From the NCBI GenBank assembly GCA_934635385.1, contig CAKTZI010000010.1, forward strand, positions 24,214 to 88,213: a stretch of 64,000 nucleotides of DNA, read 5' to 3'. Below are positions 26,454 through 34,610 of this stretch, piece after piece. The first letter of the stretch is position 1, and each line of letters begins with the position of its first letter. The notes beneath the pieces are model-generated. The model was not told the origin of the DNA. It worked only from the letters and a program-made list of their open reading frames with translations, and did not search any database. The DNA comes from an uncultured Kiritimatiellota bacterium. GTDB lineage: Bacteria; Verrucomicrobiota; Kiritimatiellia; RFP12; UBA1067. Both the position numbers and the translations under genes were made by a program.

Positions 26454-27088
26454 TAGTGTTTCTCCAGCCGCGCCATCGCCCACGCGACGAGACCGTTGAA
26501 GATGTAGTAGAAGACGCCGGCGGCGATGAGCGGCACCATCGTCGTGTTCGCGGCCGCCGCCATCTTCGCGACGGTGAACATCTCCATCACCGAGAGCGTG
26601 AACGCGAGCGACGTGTCCTTCACGAGCGTGATCACCTCGTTCGTGACCGGCGGGATGATGCGCTTGACGACCTGCGGGAAGATCACGTGCGCGAACGTGC
26701 GGGCGCGACCGAGGCCGAGCGACGCCGACGCCTCGTACTGCCCCGGATCGATCGACTCGATGCCCGCGCGGTAGATCTCGGCGAAGTAGGCCGCGTAGTT
26801 GAGCGCGAACGCGACGATGGCCCCGACGAACGGCGAATAGCCGGAGAGAGAGACACGGAAGAGGTAGTACGGCCCGAAGTAGACGAACAGCAGCTGCAGC
26901 ATGAGCGGCGTACCGCGCAGCACCGAGATGTAGATGCGGCACGCCTGGCGGACGACGAAGCTCTTCGACATCCGCCCGAACGCGACGAGCAGGCCAAGCG
27001 GCAGTGCGAAGACGAGCGTCAGGAGAAAGAGCTCGACGGAGACGCCAAGCCCCTTCAGCAGGTCAACGAGCAGCGACGCAAGGCCCAT
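26438..27088 (-). CDS. Polar amino-acid ABC transporter permease
   Basis: 216 aa inner-membrane protein with about five membrane segments. HisM/GlnP-type features: GVSVELFLLTLVFALPLGLLVA, RGTPLMLQLLFVYFGPYY, and the EAA loop EASASLGLGRARTFAHVIFPQVVKRIIPP followed by NEVITLVKDTSLA. Works as a dimer with the ATPase and binding protein encoded just upstream. Ends 3 nt from the convergent regulator gene. Confidence 0.95.
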   Translation of the reverse strand: MGLASLLVDLLKGLGVSVELFLLTLVFALPLGLLVAFGRMSKSFVVRQACRIYISVLRGTPLMLQLLFVYFGPYYLFRVSLSGYSPFVGAIVAFALNYAAYFAEIYRAGIESIDPGQYEASASLGLGRARTFAHVIFPQVVKRIIPPVTNEVITLVKDTSLAFTLSVMEMFTVAKMAAAANTTMVPLIAAGVFYYIFNGLVAWAMARLEKHYAYYE

Positions 27089-27097
27089 CGCAAAAGG

Positions 27098-27883
27098 TCA
27101 GCGCAGGATGATGACGTCCTTGCCCTCGAACCACTTCGCGGAGATCTTCGCGGCCGTGCCGTCGGCGACCATCGCGCGGAACGTCTCGACGACCTGATCG
27201 CGGAGCGCGACGTTGCCCTTCTTGAAGCCGATGCCGAACGTCTCCTTCATGATGATCTCGTCCAGTTGCACGAACTTGCCGGGCATGTCGGCCATCTTCT
27301 TCTTCGCGACGCCGACGTCGAGCGCGACCGCATCGACCGCGCCGGACTCCAGCGCCATGACGGCGGAGTTGTAGTCGGCCGTGACGCGCAGCTCCTTGAA
27401 GGTCTTGCCGAGCGCGGCGACGGCGGGCTTCTCCTCGTCCTTGCCCGACAGGGCTTTCTGGACAGGCGTGTCGGTCTGCACGGCGACCGTCTTGCCCGCG
27501 AGATCCTTGAGCGCCTTGACCGGCGAGCCGACCTTCACGAGGACGACCTGCGAGTTGTCGACGTAGGCGGGGCTCCACTCGTAGTCGTTCTCGCGGCTCT
27601 GCATGGTGAAGCCGTTCCAGATGCAGTCGATCTTCGCGGAGTTGAGCTGCATGTCCTTCGCGTCCCAGTTGATCGGGCACGCGACGAACGTCCAGCCGCG
27701 CCGCGCGCACACTTCGCGGGCGAGGTCGAGGTCAAAGCCCTTGTATTCCGTTCCCTCCTTGAAGCCGTAGGGCGGGAACTCGGCGTCGAAGCCGACGATG
27801 AACTTGCCGTCCGTGAGGGTGGAGCGCTGGGAGCAGCCGACGAGCGCGAGGGCTGCGGCGAGACCGAACATGAGTTTCTTCAT
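27098..27883 (-). CDS. Amino-acid ABC transporter substrate-binding lipoprotein
   Basis: 261 aa, periplasmic bacterial family 3 solute-binding protein. Lipoprotein signal MKKLMFGLAAALALVGCS (lipobox LVGC). FIVGFDAEFPPYGF, KGFDLDLAREVC and TVAVQTDTPVQKAL follow the HisJ/GlnH pattern. Acidic ligand-site residues suggest a polar or cationic amino acid, but specificity is not certain. Lies 9 nt before the permease gene. Confidence 0.95.
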   Translation of the reverse strand: MKKLMFGLAAALALVGCSQRSTLTDGKFIVGFDAEFPPYGFKEGTEYKGFDLDLAREVCARRGWTFVACPINWDAKDMQLNSAKIDCIWNGFTMQSRENDYEWSPAYVDNSQVVLVKVGSPVKALKDLAGKTVAVQTDTPVQKALSGKDEEKPAVAALGKTFKELRVTADYNSAVMALESGAVDAVALDVGVAKKKMADMPGKFVQLDEIIMKETFGIGFKKGNVALRDQVVETFRAMVADGTAAKISAKWFEGKDVIILR

Positions 27884-27895
27884 TTCTGTTTTTCC

Positions 27896-28657
27896 TTAGT
27901 TTGTGGAAGAATTGAGTTCACCTTGAATCTTGCCGAGGAATTCGCCGAGACGCCCTTCGTGCTTGCGCCCGAAGATCTCGTCCGGCGCGCCCTCGGCGGC
28001 AATCGTACCGCCCTCGAGGAAGAGGACGCGGCTCGCCACGTCGCGGGCGAAGCGCATCTCGTGCGTGACGACGACCATCGTCATGCCGTTTTTCGCGAGA
28101 TCCTTCATGACGTCGAGGACTTCGCCGACCATTTCCGGGTCGAGCGCGGACGTCGGTTCGTCGAAGAGCATGACCTTCGGCTCCATCGCGAGCGAGCGGA
28201 CGATCGCGACGCGCTGCTTCTGTCCGCCCGAAAGCTGCTGCGGATAGGCCGCCGCCTTGTCGGCGAGCCCCACGCGGTCCAGCAGGGCGCGCGCCTCGCG
28301 CGCCGCGACGTCCCGCGCCTTGCCGCGCACGAGGCGCGGCGCGAGCGTGATGTTGTCGAGGATCGAGAGGTGCGGAAAGAGGTTGAAGTGCTGGAAGACC
28401 ATCCCCATCTCGCTGCGGAGGCGGTTCTTCGTCGCCTCGTCCGCCCGGACGATGTCCGTGCCGTCGAAGACGATCTCGCCCTCGGTCGGCTGCTCGAGGA
28501 GGTTCATGCAGCGGAGGAACGTCGACTTGCCGCCGCCGGACGGGCCGATCATGACGACGACCTCGCCGGGGCGGATGTCCGTCGAAAGCCCCTTGAGGAC
28601 TTCGAGCTTCCCGAAGGACTTGCGCAGGTTCCGGATCTGGAGGAGCGTTTCAGACAT
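27896..28657 (-). CDS. Amino-acid ABC transporter ATPase (GlnQ/HisP type)
   Basis: 253 aa. Walker A GPSGGGKST, Q loop VFQHFNLFPHLSIL, signature LSGGQKQRVAI, Walker B VMLFDEPTSALDPE and switch His in VVTHEMRFA. Powers the importer with the two downstream genes. Begins 3 nt after pilT, so the transporter seems to rely on the pilT promoter. Confidence 0.97.
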   Translation of the reverse strand: MSETLLQIRNLRKSFGKLEVLKGLSTDIRPGEVVVMIGPSGGGKSTFLRCMNLLEQPTEGEIVFDGTDIVRADEATKNRLRSEMGMVFQHFNLFPHLSILDNITLAPRLVRGKARDVAAREARALLDRVGLADKAAAYPQQLSGGQKQRVAIVRSLAMEPKVMLFDEPTSALDPEMVGEVLDVMKDLAKNGMTMVVVTHEMRFARDVASRVLFLEGGTIAAEGAPDEIFGRKHEGRLGEFLGKIQGELNSSTN

Positions 28658-28660
28658 GGC

Positions 28661-29761
28661 TTACGACCCGTAGCCCTCTTCGCGCAGCTTCTCGACGACC
28701 GAGTCGGGGTCCTGCGACTTCGTGATCAGCTCCTCGTAGGCGATGAGGCCCTGCTTGTAGAGCTGCGTCAAGTGCGAGTCGAGCGTCTGCATGCCGAACT
28801 TCGCGCCCGTCTGCAGGTCGCTCTTGATCATGTTCGTCTTGTTGTCGCGGATGCGGCTGCGGATCGCGTCCGTCGTCGTCATGATCTCGAACGCGGCGAC
28901 GCGGCCGTGGACCTGGCCGTCCGGGCCGAGCTTCGGCAGGAGGATCTGCGAGATGACGGCCTGCATGCCCGCCGCGAGCTGCGTGCGGATCTGCGACTGC
29001 TGGTTCATCGGGAAGGCGTCCACGATGCGGTCGATCGTCTCCGCCGCGCCCGTCGTGTGCAGCGTGCCGAAGACGAGGTGGCCCGTCTCGGCCGCCGTGA
29101 TCGCCGCCGCGATCGTCTCCAGGTCGCGCATTTCGCCGACGAGGATGACGTCAGGGTCCTGGCGGAGCGCGCGGCGGATCGCCTCGGCGAAGCTCGGCAC
29201 GTCGTCGCCGACCTCGCGCTGGGTGACGAGCGAGTTCTGCGAGGTGTGGTAGAACTCGATCGGGTCCTCGATCGTGATGATGTGGACGTTGCGCTCCTGG
29301 TTGATGACGTTCAGCATCGAGGCGAGCGTCGTCGACTTGCCGGAGCCCGTCGGTCCCGTGACGAGGATGAGCCCGCGCGGCTTGAAGAGCAGCTCCTTCA
29401 CGACCGGCGGCAGCCCCAGCTGCTCCATCGTGAGCAGCGTCGAGGGGATCTGGCGCAGCACCGCGCCGTAGCGCTTGCGCTCCTTGAAGATCGACACGCG
29501 GAAGCGCGTCCCGTCCGGATGCGCGAGCGCGAAGTCGGCGCCGCCGTTCTTCTCGACCTCGTCCATCTTGTCCGGGTCGCCCGAGCGCGCGACCATCTCC
29601 TTGCAGAGCTCGTAGGAGTCCTCTTCGCTCAGCTCCTCGTCCGCAATCGGCAGCAGTTCGCCGTGGACGCGCAGCTTGGGCGGCATGTGCGCGCGGATGT
29701 GGAGGTCCGAAGCCCCCTCGTCGATCGTGGCCTGCAGCAGGTCTTCAATGTGGATGTCCAT
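28661..29761 (-). CDS. pilT: Type IV pilus retraction ATPase PilT
   Basis: 366 aa, typical PilT. Walker A GPTGSGKST, Asp box IITIEDPIEF, Walker B PDVILVGEMRDLET, His box TGHLVFGTLHTTGAAET and the AIRSRIRDNKT segment before the C-terminal helices. Hexameric cytoplasmic motor that depolymerises type IV pili for twitching or DNA uptake. GAGAGGGAAC precedes the ATG. No other pil genes are in the window; its operon partner is an amino-acid importer, which is unusual. Confidence 0.97.
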   Translation of the reverse strand: MDIHIEDLLQATIDEGASDLHIRAHMPPKLRVHGELLPIADEELSEEDSYELCKEMVARSGDPDKMDEVEKNGGADFALAHPDGTRFRVSIFKERKRYGAVLRQIPSTLLTMEQLGLPPVVKELLFKPRGLILVTGPTGSGKSTTLASMLNVINQERNVHIITIEDPIEFYHTSQNSLVTQREVGDDVPSFAEAIRRALRQDPDVILVGEMRDLETIAAAITAAETGHLVFGTLHTTGAAETIDRIVDAFPMNQQSQIRTQLAAGMQAVISQILLPKLGPDGQVHGRVAAFEIMTTTDAIRSRIRDNKTNMIKSDLQTGAKFGMQTLDSHLTQLYKQGLIAYEELITKSQDPDSVVEKLREEGYGS

Positions 29762-29787
29762 GTTCCCTCTCTTCTTGTGAAAGCGTA

Positions 29788-29793
29788 ATTATA
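29788..29793 (-). promoter_or_regulatory. -10 box for pilT-amino-acid transporter operon
   Basis: TGG-TATAAT, 26 nt before the pilT ATG, directly downstream of the rhaT terminator. Confidence 0.5.
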
Positions 29794-29795
29794 CC

Positions 29796-29814
29796 AAAAA
29801 AGCGGATGCGCCGC
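29796..29814 (-). terminator. Intrinsic terminator after rhaT
   Basis: On the minus strand GCGG-CGCAT-CCGC is followed at once by six T. It begins 4 nt past the rhaT stop and abuts the pilT promoter. Confidence 0.6.
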
Positions 29815-29818
29815 GCCG

Positions 29819-30847
29819 TCAGACCGTCTTCGCGACGACGGCGAGGGCGATCGAGACGGCGAGGACGAGCAGCCCCGCCCCCAGCGCGGCCTTCGTCTTC
29901 GCGCACGTGCCCTTCCATTCGCCGAGCAGGACGCCCAGGAGCGAGCTGAAGAGCACGCAGCTGCCCATCACCACGGCGAACGAGATGTAGCGCATCTCGC
30001 CCATCGCCGGCTCACCGATCTTCTGGCACGCGAACTGGCAGGCCCAGATGGCGCCCGCAAGCGCCGCGAGCGCGAACGGCAGACCTCGCCGCAGACCGGC
30101 GGCATAGTCGCCGAACGAGCGATTCTTCGCGTTCTGCCACAGGCACCACGCCGCATTGACGGCGAAACCGCCCCAGAGAACGAGCACCAGGACAGGCATG
30201 CCCGTCCACTTCGCGTCCACCCCGGCGGCTGCGGCGGCCCGCTCCAGCGAAAGCCCGCCCTGAAGGCCGAAGTTCATGCCGGCGGACGCAAGGCCCGAAA
30301 ACAGGGCGACCACCATGCCCTTGCGGAAGTCGAACTCGGCGACGGCCTGCTTCTTCGCCGCCTCGTCCAGCTCCCCTTCCTTGAGCTGCCCGGCCCAGCC
30401 GACGAGGACGATGCCCGCCAGCGAGACGAGCACGGAGACGAACGTCACGATCGCCGCCGTGTCCTTGAAGAGGTCTCCCGCATGCCCCGTCACGAGCGGC
30501 GGGATCAGCGTCCCGGTCGCCGAGCAGAGCCCGCAGCCGATTGCCAGCCCCAGCCCGATGCCGAGGTAGCGGATCATGAGCCCCCACGTGAGGCCGCCGA
30601 CGCCCCAGAGCGCACCGAAGCCGATGCACCGCGCGAGCGTCGCCGGCTCGGCGCCGCCGATGAGCCCCCAGAGGCCCGGGCACGTCGCCGCCGCCAGCGC
30701 CAGCGGAAAGGCCACAAGCCCGACGACGGCATAGACGAACCAGTAGGATTCGTACCTCATGCCCTTCACGCCGCGAAACGGCAGCGCGAAGGTCGCGCCG
30801 GCGATGCCGCCGAGCGCACAGATGAGCGTGCCCGCTGTTGCGTTCAT
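29819..30847 (-). CDS. rhaT: L-rhamnose-proton symporter family protein RhaT
   Basis: 342 aa, about ten membrane segments, no signal peptide. LICALGGIAGATFALPFRGVKG, ESYWFVYAVVGLVAFP, GALWGVGGLTWGLMIRYLGIGLGLAIGCG and FSGLASAGMNFGLQGG are characteristic of RhaT. It imports L-rhamnose by proton symport for the isomerase encoded 3 nt upstream. Family recognition is firm; the substrate follows from the rhaA neighbour. Confidence 0.92.
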   Translation of the reverse strand: MNATAGTLICALGGIAGATFALPFRGVKGMRYESYWFVYAVVGLVAFPLALAAATCPGLWGLIGGAEPATLARCIGFGALWGVGGLTWGLMIRYLGIGLGLAIGCGLCSATGTLIPPLVTGHAGDLFKDTAAIVTFVSVLVSLAGIVLVGWAGQLKEGELDEAAKKQAVAEFDFRKGMVVALFSGLASAGMNFGLQGGLSLERAAAAAGVDAKWTGMPVLVLVLWGGFAVNAAWCLWQNAKNRSFGDYAAGLRRGLPFALAALAGAIWACQFACQKIGEPAMGEMRYISFAVVMGSCVLFSSLLGVLLGEWKGTCAKTKAALGAGLLVLAVSIALAVVAKTV

Positions 30848-30850
30848 GCC

Positions 30851-32089
30851 TTAGCCCCGCTTGAAGAGGACGTCCTTCTCGTACTGCTTGACGGCATCGA
30901 GCCACGCCTCGTCGGCGACGACGCCCGCGCGCGCGCAGAACTCCGCCCAGACCTCCTCCGCCGGATAGTTCTTGTACTCCTCCTGGAGGACGAGCTGCTC
31001 GGTGAAGCGGCCCGCGTTCTGGAGCTTCGCCAGGTCCTTCCACGGCGTGAGCATCGCCTTGATGAGCTCCTTCTGCATGTTGCGCATGCCGAGCACCCAC
31101 GCCGCGACGCGGTTGATCGACGCGTCGAAGTAGTCGAGCGCGATGATGAAGTTCTTCGGGTCCATCTTCACGATCTCCTGCGCGCAGGCGCGGAGGTCGT
31201 CGTTCTGGCGGATCACGTGGTCGGAATCCCAGCGGACGGGGCGCGAGATGTGGAACGCGACCTTGCCGAACGTCATCAGGAACGAGCTGATCTTGTCCGC
31301 CACCGACTCCGTGAGGTGGAAGTGGCCCATGTCGAGGAGCGCGAGGATCTTCGCCTTCATCGCGTAGCCCATCACGAACTCGTGCGAGTTCACCGTGTAG
31401 CTCTCGACGCCGATGCCGAAGAGCTTCGACTCCAGGAACGGGATGACGGCCTTCCTGTCGTACTTGTACGCGAAGATCTTGTCAAGCGAGTCGGCCATGC
31501 GCTGGCGCGGCCCGAGGCGGTCCGAGGGCTCGTCCTTGTAGCCGTCGGGGCACCAGAAGTTGATGCCGCACGGCGACTTCAGCTCCTTCGCGAAGTATTC
31601 GCCGATCTTCAAGCACTGGATGCCGTGCTGGATCCAGAACTTGCGGATCTTCGGGTCGGGGCTCGAGAGCGTCAGGCCGTCCGCCGCCTTCGGATGCGAG
31701 AAGAACGTCGGGTTGAAGTCGAGCTTGACGCCGGTCTTCTTGGCCCACTTGACCCACGGCTCGAAGTTCTTCTCCGTGAGCTGGTCGCGGTCGGTCACCG
31801 TCCCCTTGTGGATGCCGTAGCAGGCGTGGAGGTTGACGCGGTGCTTGCCGGGGATGAGCGCGAGCGCGAACTCGAGATCCTTCATGAGCTCGCCCGGCGT
31901 GCGCGCCTTGCCGGGATAGTTGCCCGTCGTCTGGATGCCGCCCGACGCGCCGCCCGTCGTCTCGAAGCCGCCGACGTCGTCGCCCTGCCAGCAATGGAGG
32001 GAGATGGAGATTTTCGCGAGATCCTTCAGCACCTTCTCGGTGTCGATGCCGATCTTCGCATACCGTTTCTTCGCTTCCGCGTAGCTCAT
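30851..32089 (-). CDS. rhaA: L-rhamnose isomerase
   Basis: 412 aa, cytoplasmic Mn-dependent isomerase converting L-rhamnose to L-rhamnulose. Recognisable stretches: ISLHCWQGDDVGGFE, GNYPGKARTPGEL, INFWCPDGYKDEPSDRLGPR, ESYTVNSHEFVMGYAM, LDMGHFHLTESVADK and HISRPVRWDSDHVI. ATG at 32089 has AAAGGAA 5 nt upstream; a longer frame to 32128 lacks this. Kinase RhaB and aldolase RhaD are not in the window, so the pathway must be completed elsewhere. Confidence 0.97.
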   Translation of the reverse strand: MSYAEAKKRYAKIGIDTEKVLKDLAKISISLHCWQGDDVGGFETTGGASGGIQTTGNYPGKARTPGELMKDLEFALALIPGKHRVNLHACYGIHKGTVTDRDQLTEKNFEPWVKWAKKTGVKLDFNPTFFSHPKAADGLTLSSPDPKIRKFWIQHGIQCLKIGEYFAKELKSPCGINFWCPDGYKDEPSDRLGPRQRMADSLDKIFAYKYDRKAVIPFLESKLFGIGVESYTVNSHEFVMGYAMKAKILALLDMGHFHLTESVADKISSFLMTFGKVAFHISRPVRWDSDHVIRQNDDLRACAQEIVKMDPKNFIIALDYFDASINRVAAWVLGMRNMQKELIKAMLTPWKDLAKLQNAGRFTEQLVLQEEYKNYPAEEVWAEFCARAGVVADEAWLDAVKQYEKDVLFKRG

Positions 32090-32145
32090 GTCCGTCTGTT
32101 CCTTTTTCGGTTTATGGGTGATTCGCACGAGTACCGTGCGGGCGT

Positions 32146-32175
32146 ATTATACCATCCCGCACCGCCGTCTGCCAA
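32146..32175 (-). promoter_or_regulatory. Promoter of rhaA-rhaT
   Basis: TTGGCA (32170-32175), 18-bp spacer, TGG-TATAAT (32146-32151), minus strand; 57 nt upstream of the rhaA ATG. Confidence 0.7.
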
Positions 32176-32198
32176 GGGGGTGCGGCGACGGACGCCGC

Positions 32199-33635
32199 TC
32201 ACGGCGCCTCGCGCACGACCTCTTCGCGAAAGCGCGGCATGCGCCCCGTCCGCGCGAAAAGCGCCGCTTCGGCGCGCTGTCCGTCGTAGAAGGCCGAGAT
32301 GCAGTCGCCGCGCGCCTGCGAATCGGACGCGATCGCCTCCGAGAGGTCGACGCGGCTCGCGCTGCCGACGGCGAACTGCGCACGCACCGTGTCGAGGTTC
32401 TCCGCCGCGCTGCGAACCGCAGCGCGGGCGCTGGCGACGGCCTCGCACGCGTTGTCGCGGTTCGCGACCGCCGTCTCCAGAGAGACCGACAGATCCTGCT
32501 CGGCCGCGTCCACGTCCGCCGCCGCGCTTTCGAGAGCGACGACCGCCCGGTCGATGGCCGTCGTCTTGCGGAAGCCCTGAAAGAGCGACTGCGACGCCGT
32601 GACGCCCCAGCGGAAGACCCAGAGCGGATCCGTCCAGCTGAGCGATGCCGTCGCCGAGACGGACGGATACAGGTCGGCGATCGCGGCGTCAACCGTGTGC
32701 GAGGCCGCGCGCAGCTTCGCGCGGGCGACGCGCAGCGCGGGCGCGTTCGTGCGCGCGAACGCGAACGCCGCGCCGACGTCCTCGTCTGTCGCGGCGAACC
32801 CGCGCCGAACCGAACCGACACCGACCGGCTCCGTGCCGAACGCCGTCTGCCATGTGCCGCGCGACACGTCGACGCCCAGCGCCTGCAGCAGCGTCGCGCC
32901 CGTCGTGTCGACGCGATTCGAGGCCGCGACGACAGCCTGTTCGGCCTGTGCCAGGTCCAGCCGCGCCCGCAGGACGTCCAGCCGGTTGGCCTCGCCCGCC
33001 TGACGCCGCTCCTCCGCCCGCGCCAGATGCTCCGCATACTGCTGCGCGTTCGTCTGCGCGACCTCCAGAAGCGCGCGTCGCTCGAAGAAGTCGAAATACG
33101 CCTCCGCCACCGACTGGAAAACCGCAAAGCCCTCGTCCGCCAGGGCCTGTTCGGCCGCAACGACCTGTTCGGCCTGCGCGCGGGCCTTCGCCGCATACCG
33201 CCCGAAATCGTAGACGAGAAGCTCCAGCGACAGCGCGGCGGACGGCCCGCCCTTCGTCCGCCAGAGGCTGCCGTCGTCCAGCCGCACGGCTTCGCTCGCT
33301 TCGCTGTGCCCGCCGGAGACGGACAGCGCCGGCGCCGTCCATGGCGTCTCGCTCAGAACGGGCGCGTCAGCCGCGAGAGCCTTGAGCGCCAGCCGCGCGT
33401 CCCGCACGGCCAGGACCTTCGAGACGACGGACGGTCGGTTCGTCAGCGCGAAGTCGACCAGCCTCGCCAGCGACCACGCGCGGAAGTCGACCTGCGGCGC
33501 AATTTCGCCGCCGGACGCGTCCTCGCCCTTCGCGCGAACCGCCTCCTGCGCTTCGCGCGCGTCAAAGATCGTCGTGCAGCCGACGGCGACCGTCAGCGCA
33601 AGCCCTGCCAAGAATCTCCCCTTCCACATCTTCAT
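32199..33635 (-). CDS. TolC-like outer-membrane efflux lipoprotein
   Basis: 478 aa. N-terminal MKMWKGRFLAGLALTVAVGC gives a lipoprotein-type signal. Two OEP repeats of long amphipathic helices follow (ARAQAEQVVAAEQALADEGF..., DVDAAEQDLSVSLETAVANRDNACEA...), with LLVYDFGRYAAKA and SLFQGFRKTTA at matching positions, as in TolC/OprM. It would form the outer-membrane duct of a tripartite exporter. No inner-membrane pump is adjacent; the MacB-type permease at 55188-56417 is a possible distant partner. The ATG is 9 nt from the -10 box, so little or no leader. A perfect 22-bp palindrome lies in its promoter. Confidence 0.85.
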   Translation of the reverse strand: MKMWKGRFLAGLALTVAVGCTTIFDAREAQEAVRAKGEDASGGEIAPQVDFRAWSLARLVDFALTNRPSVVSKVLAVRDARLALKALAADAPVLSETPWTAPALSVSGGHSEASEAVRLDDGSLWRTKGGPSAALSLELLVYDFGRYAAKARAQAEQVVAAEQALADEGFAVFQSVAEAYFDFFERRALLEVAQTNAQQYAEHLARAEERRQAGEANRLDVLRARLDLAQAEQAVVAASNRVDTTGATLLQALGVDVSRGTWQTAFGTEPVGVGSVRRGFAATDEDVGAAFAFARTNAPALRVARAKLRAASHTVDAAIADLYPSVSATASLSWTDPLWVFRWGVTASQSLFQGFRKTTAIDRAVVALESAAADVDAAEQDLSVSLETAVANRDNACEAVASARAAVRSAAENLDTVRAQFAVGSASRVDLSEAIASDSQARGDCISAFYDGQRAEAALFARTGRMPRFREEVVREAP

Positions 33636-33644
33636 AAGTTCCGT

Positions 33645-33674
33645 ATTATACCTACCGGCCGGTAGGTATGTCAA
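33645..33674 (-). promoter_or_regulatory. Strong promoter with palindromic operator in the spacer
   Basis: TTGACA (33669-33674), 18-bp spacer, TATAAT (33645-33650). The spacer is a palindrome: half-site ATACCTACCGG and its complement, spanning 33648-33669. TetR-family repressors of efflux genes bind such sites, so the efflux gene is probably repressed until an inducer arrives. The regulator gene is not nearby. Confidence 0.75.
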
Positions 33675-33684
33675 GCGCGGCGCG

Positions 33685-34293
33685 TCAGAAGACGTCCAGT
33701 TCGCGGATGGCGGGGATGAGCACGTGGTGGACGAGCTCCGCGTTGAGGCGGTGCCCGCCGTGAAAGAGCCGCGAACAGCCGGGGTAGTGCCGCTCGAACG
33801 TCGCGCGCTCCGGCAGGCAGATCGCGTCCTCGTCGCCGAAGAGCCCGTGGCAGAAGAGCTGGTCAACCTCGTCGACACCATCGAACTGCCGCGCCTCCAT
33901 CTCCTCGAAGTGGCGCACGGTGTCCTTCGTCACGTGGAACTCCAGCGCGCCGTCCTGCCGCCGGTTGAGCCACTTGTGCTTGCCGACGTGCAGGATGTCG
34001 TACTTCTTCGAGAGCGTGAAGCACGGGTTCACGCAGATGCGCTCGAAGCCATGGAACTGCTGGGCGTACATCGCGCCCATCGACGTGCCGACGATGAGCG
34101 CCGGCTGCTCGCTCTCGACGAGCGCCTTCAGCATCGGCAGGGCCTCCGCCGGATCGACCGGGATGTCGGGCGCGACGACCTTCACGCGGTCACGCGCATC
34201 CGTGCCGAGGAACTCCTTGCGCAGGATCTCGACCGTGCCGCTCGCCCCGGACGAGGCGAAGCCGTGTAGATAGAGGATTTCACGGCTTGTCAT
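33685..34293 (-). CDS. YqiA-like alpha/beta-hydrolase esterase
   Basis: 202 aa. LYLHGFASSGASGT at the N-terminus, nucleophile elbow GTSMGAMYAQQF (GxSxG), Asp in FGDEDAICLPE, and C-terminal His in FHGGHRL. Small cytoplasmic esterase of the UPF0227/YqiA type; natural substrate unknown. Its ATG overlaps the preceding stop (ATGA). Confidence 0.85.
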   Translation of the reverse strand: MTSREILYLHGFASSGASGTVEILRKEFLGTDARDRVKVVAPDIPVDPAEALPMLKALVESEQPALIVGTSMGAMYAQQFHGFERICVNPCFTLSKKYDILHVGKHKWLNRRQDGALEFHVTKDTVRHFEEMEARQFDGVDEVDQLFCHGLFGDEDAICLPERATFERHYPGCSRLFHGGHRLNAELVHHVLIPAIRELDVF

Positions 34294-34610
34294 GGCGCAT
34301 CCCCCGAAAGGCGGTTGAGAATCTGGACGGCCGCCGCCGTGACATCGTTCGTTCCGACGAGCCAACGTCCGTCGGGACGCTGCGTCGAGACGAGGCGAAT
34401 CGCCGCCTCGGTCGCGTTCAGGCCGTTCGTCTCGTACAGCCGCGCGAAGTCCGTCGCGGCCACCGACCAGACGTTCGTCGCAGCTATGGCCGTCTCCGCG
34501 CGCCGCCGCGCATGATCGACCTCGTTCTGCACGCTCGGCTCCAGGACGTCCGGGCTGACCGTCGGCTGGGCGGTCAACACGGCGAACAACAGCCAGACGA
34601 ACCCATTCAC
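34290..34610 (-). CDS. Small exported protein of unknown function (GTG start)
   Basis: 106 aa. The GTG at 34610 overlaps the EEP stop as GTGA, so it is translationally coupled; no ATG fits the frame. N-terminus MNGFVWLLFAVLTAQP is a short signal-like hydrophobic stretch. The remainder is helical (VQNEVDHARRRAETAIAA, GLNATEAAIRLVSTQRPDGRW). No known family recognised. It is flanked by an exported EEP-fold enzyme and a YqiA-like esterase, both coupled to it by 4-nt overlaps. Confidence 0.72.
   Translation of the reverse strand: MNGFVWLLFAVLTAQPTVSPDVLEPSVQNEVDHARRRAETAIAATNVWSVAATDFARLYETNGLNATEAAIRLVSTQRPDGRWLVGTNDVTAAAVQILNRLSGDAP

Noticed and set aside
26456..29788. Long plus-strand open frame across the transporter and pilT genes
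   Set aside because: Crosses four well-identified minus-strand genes; translation is low-complexity and Arg/Asp/Val-rich.
29819..32089. A complete rhamnose pathway
   Set aside because: Only rhaA and rhaT are present; no rhaB, rhaD or lactaldehyde enzymes in the window.
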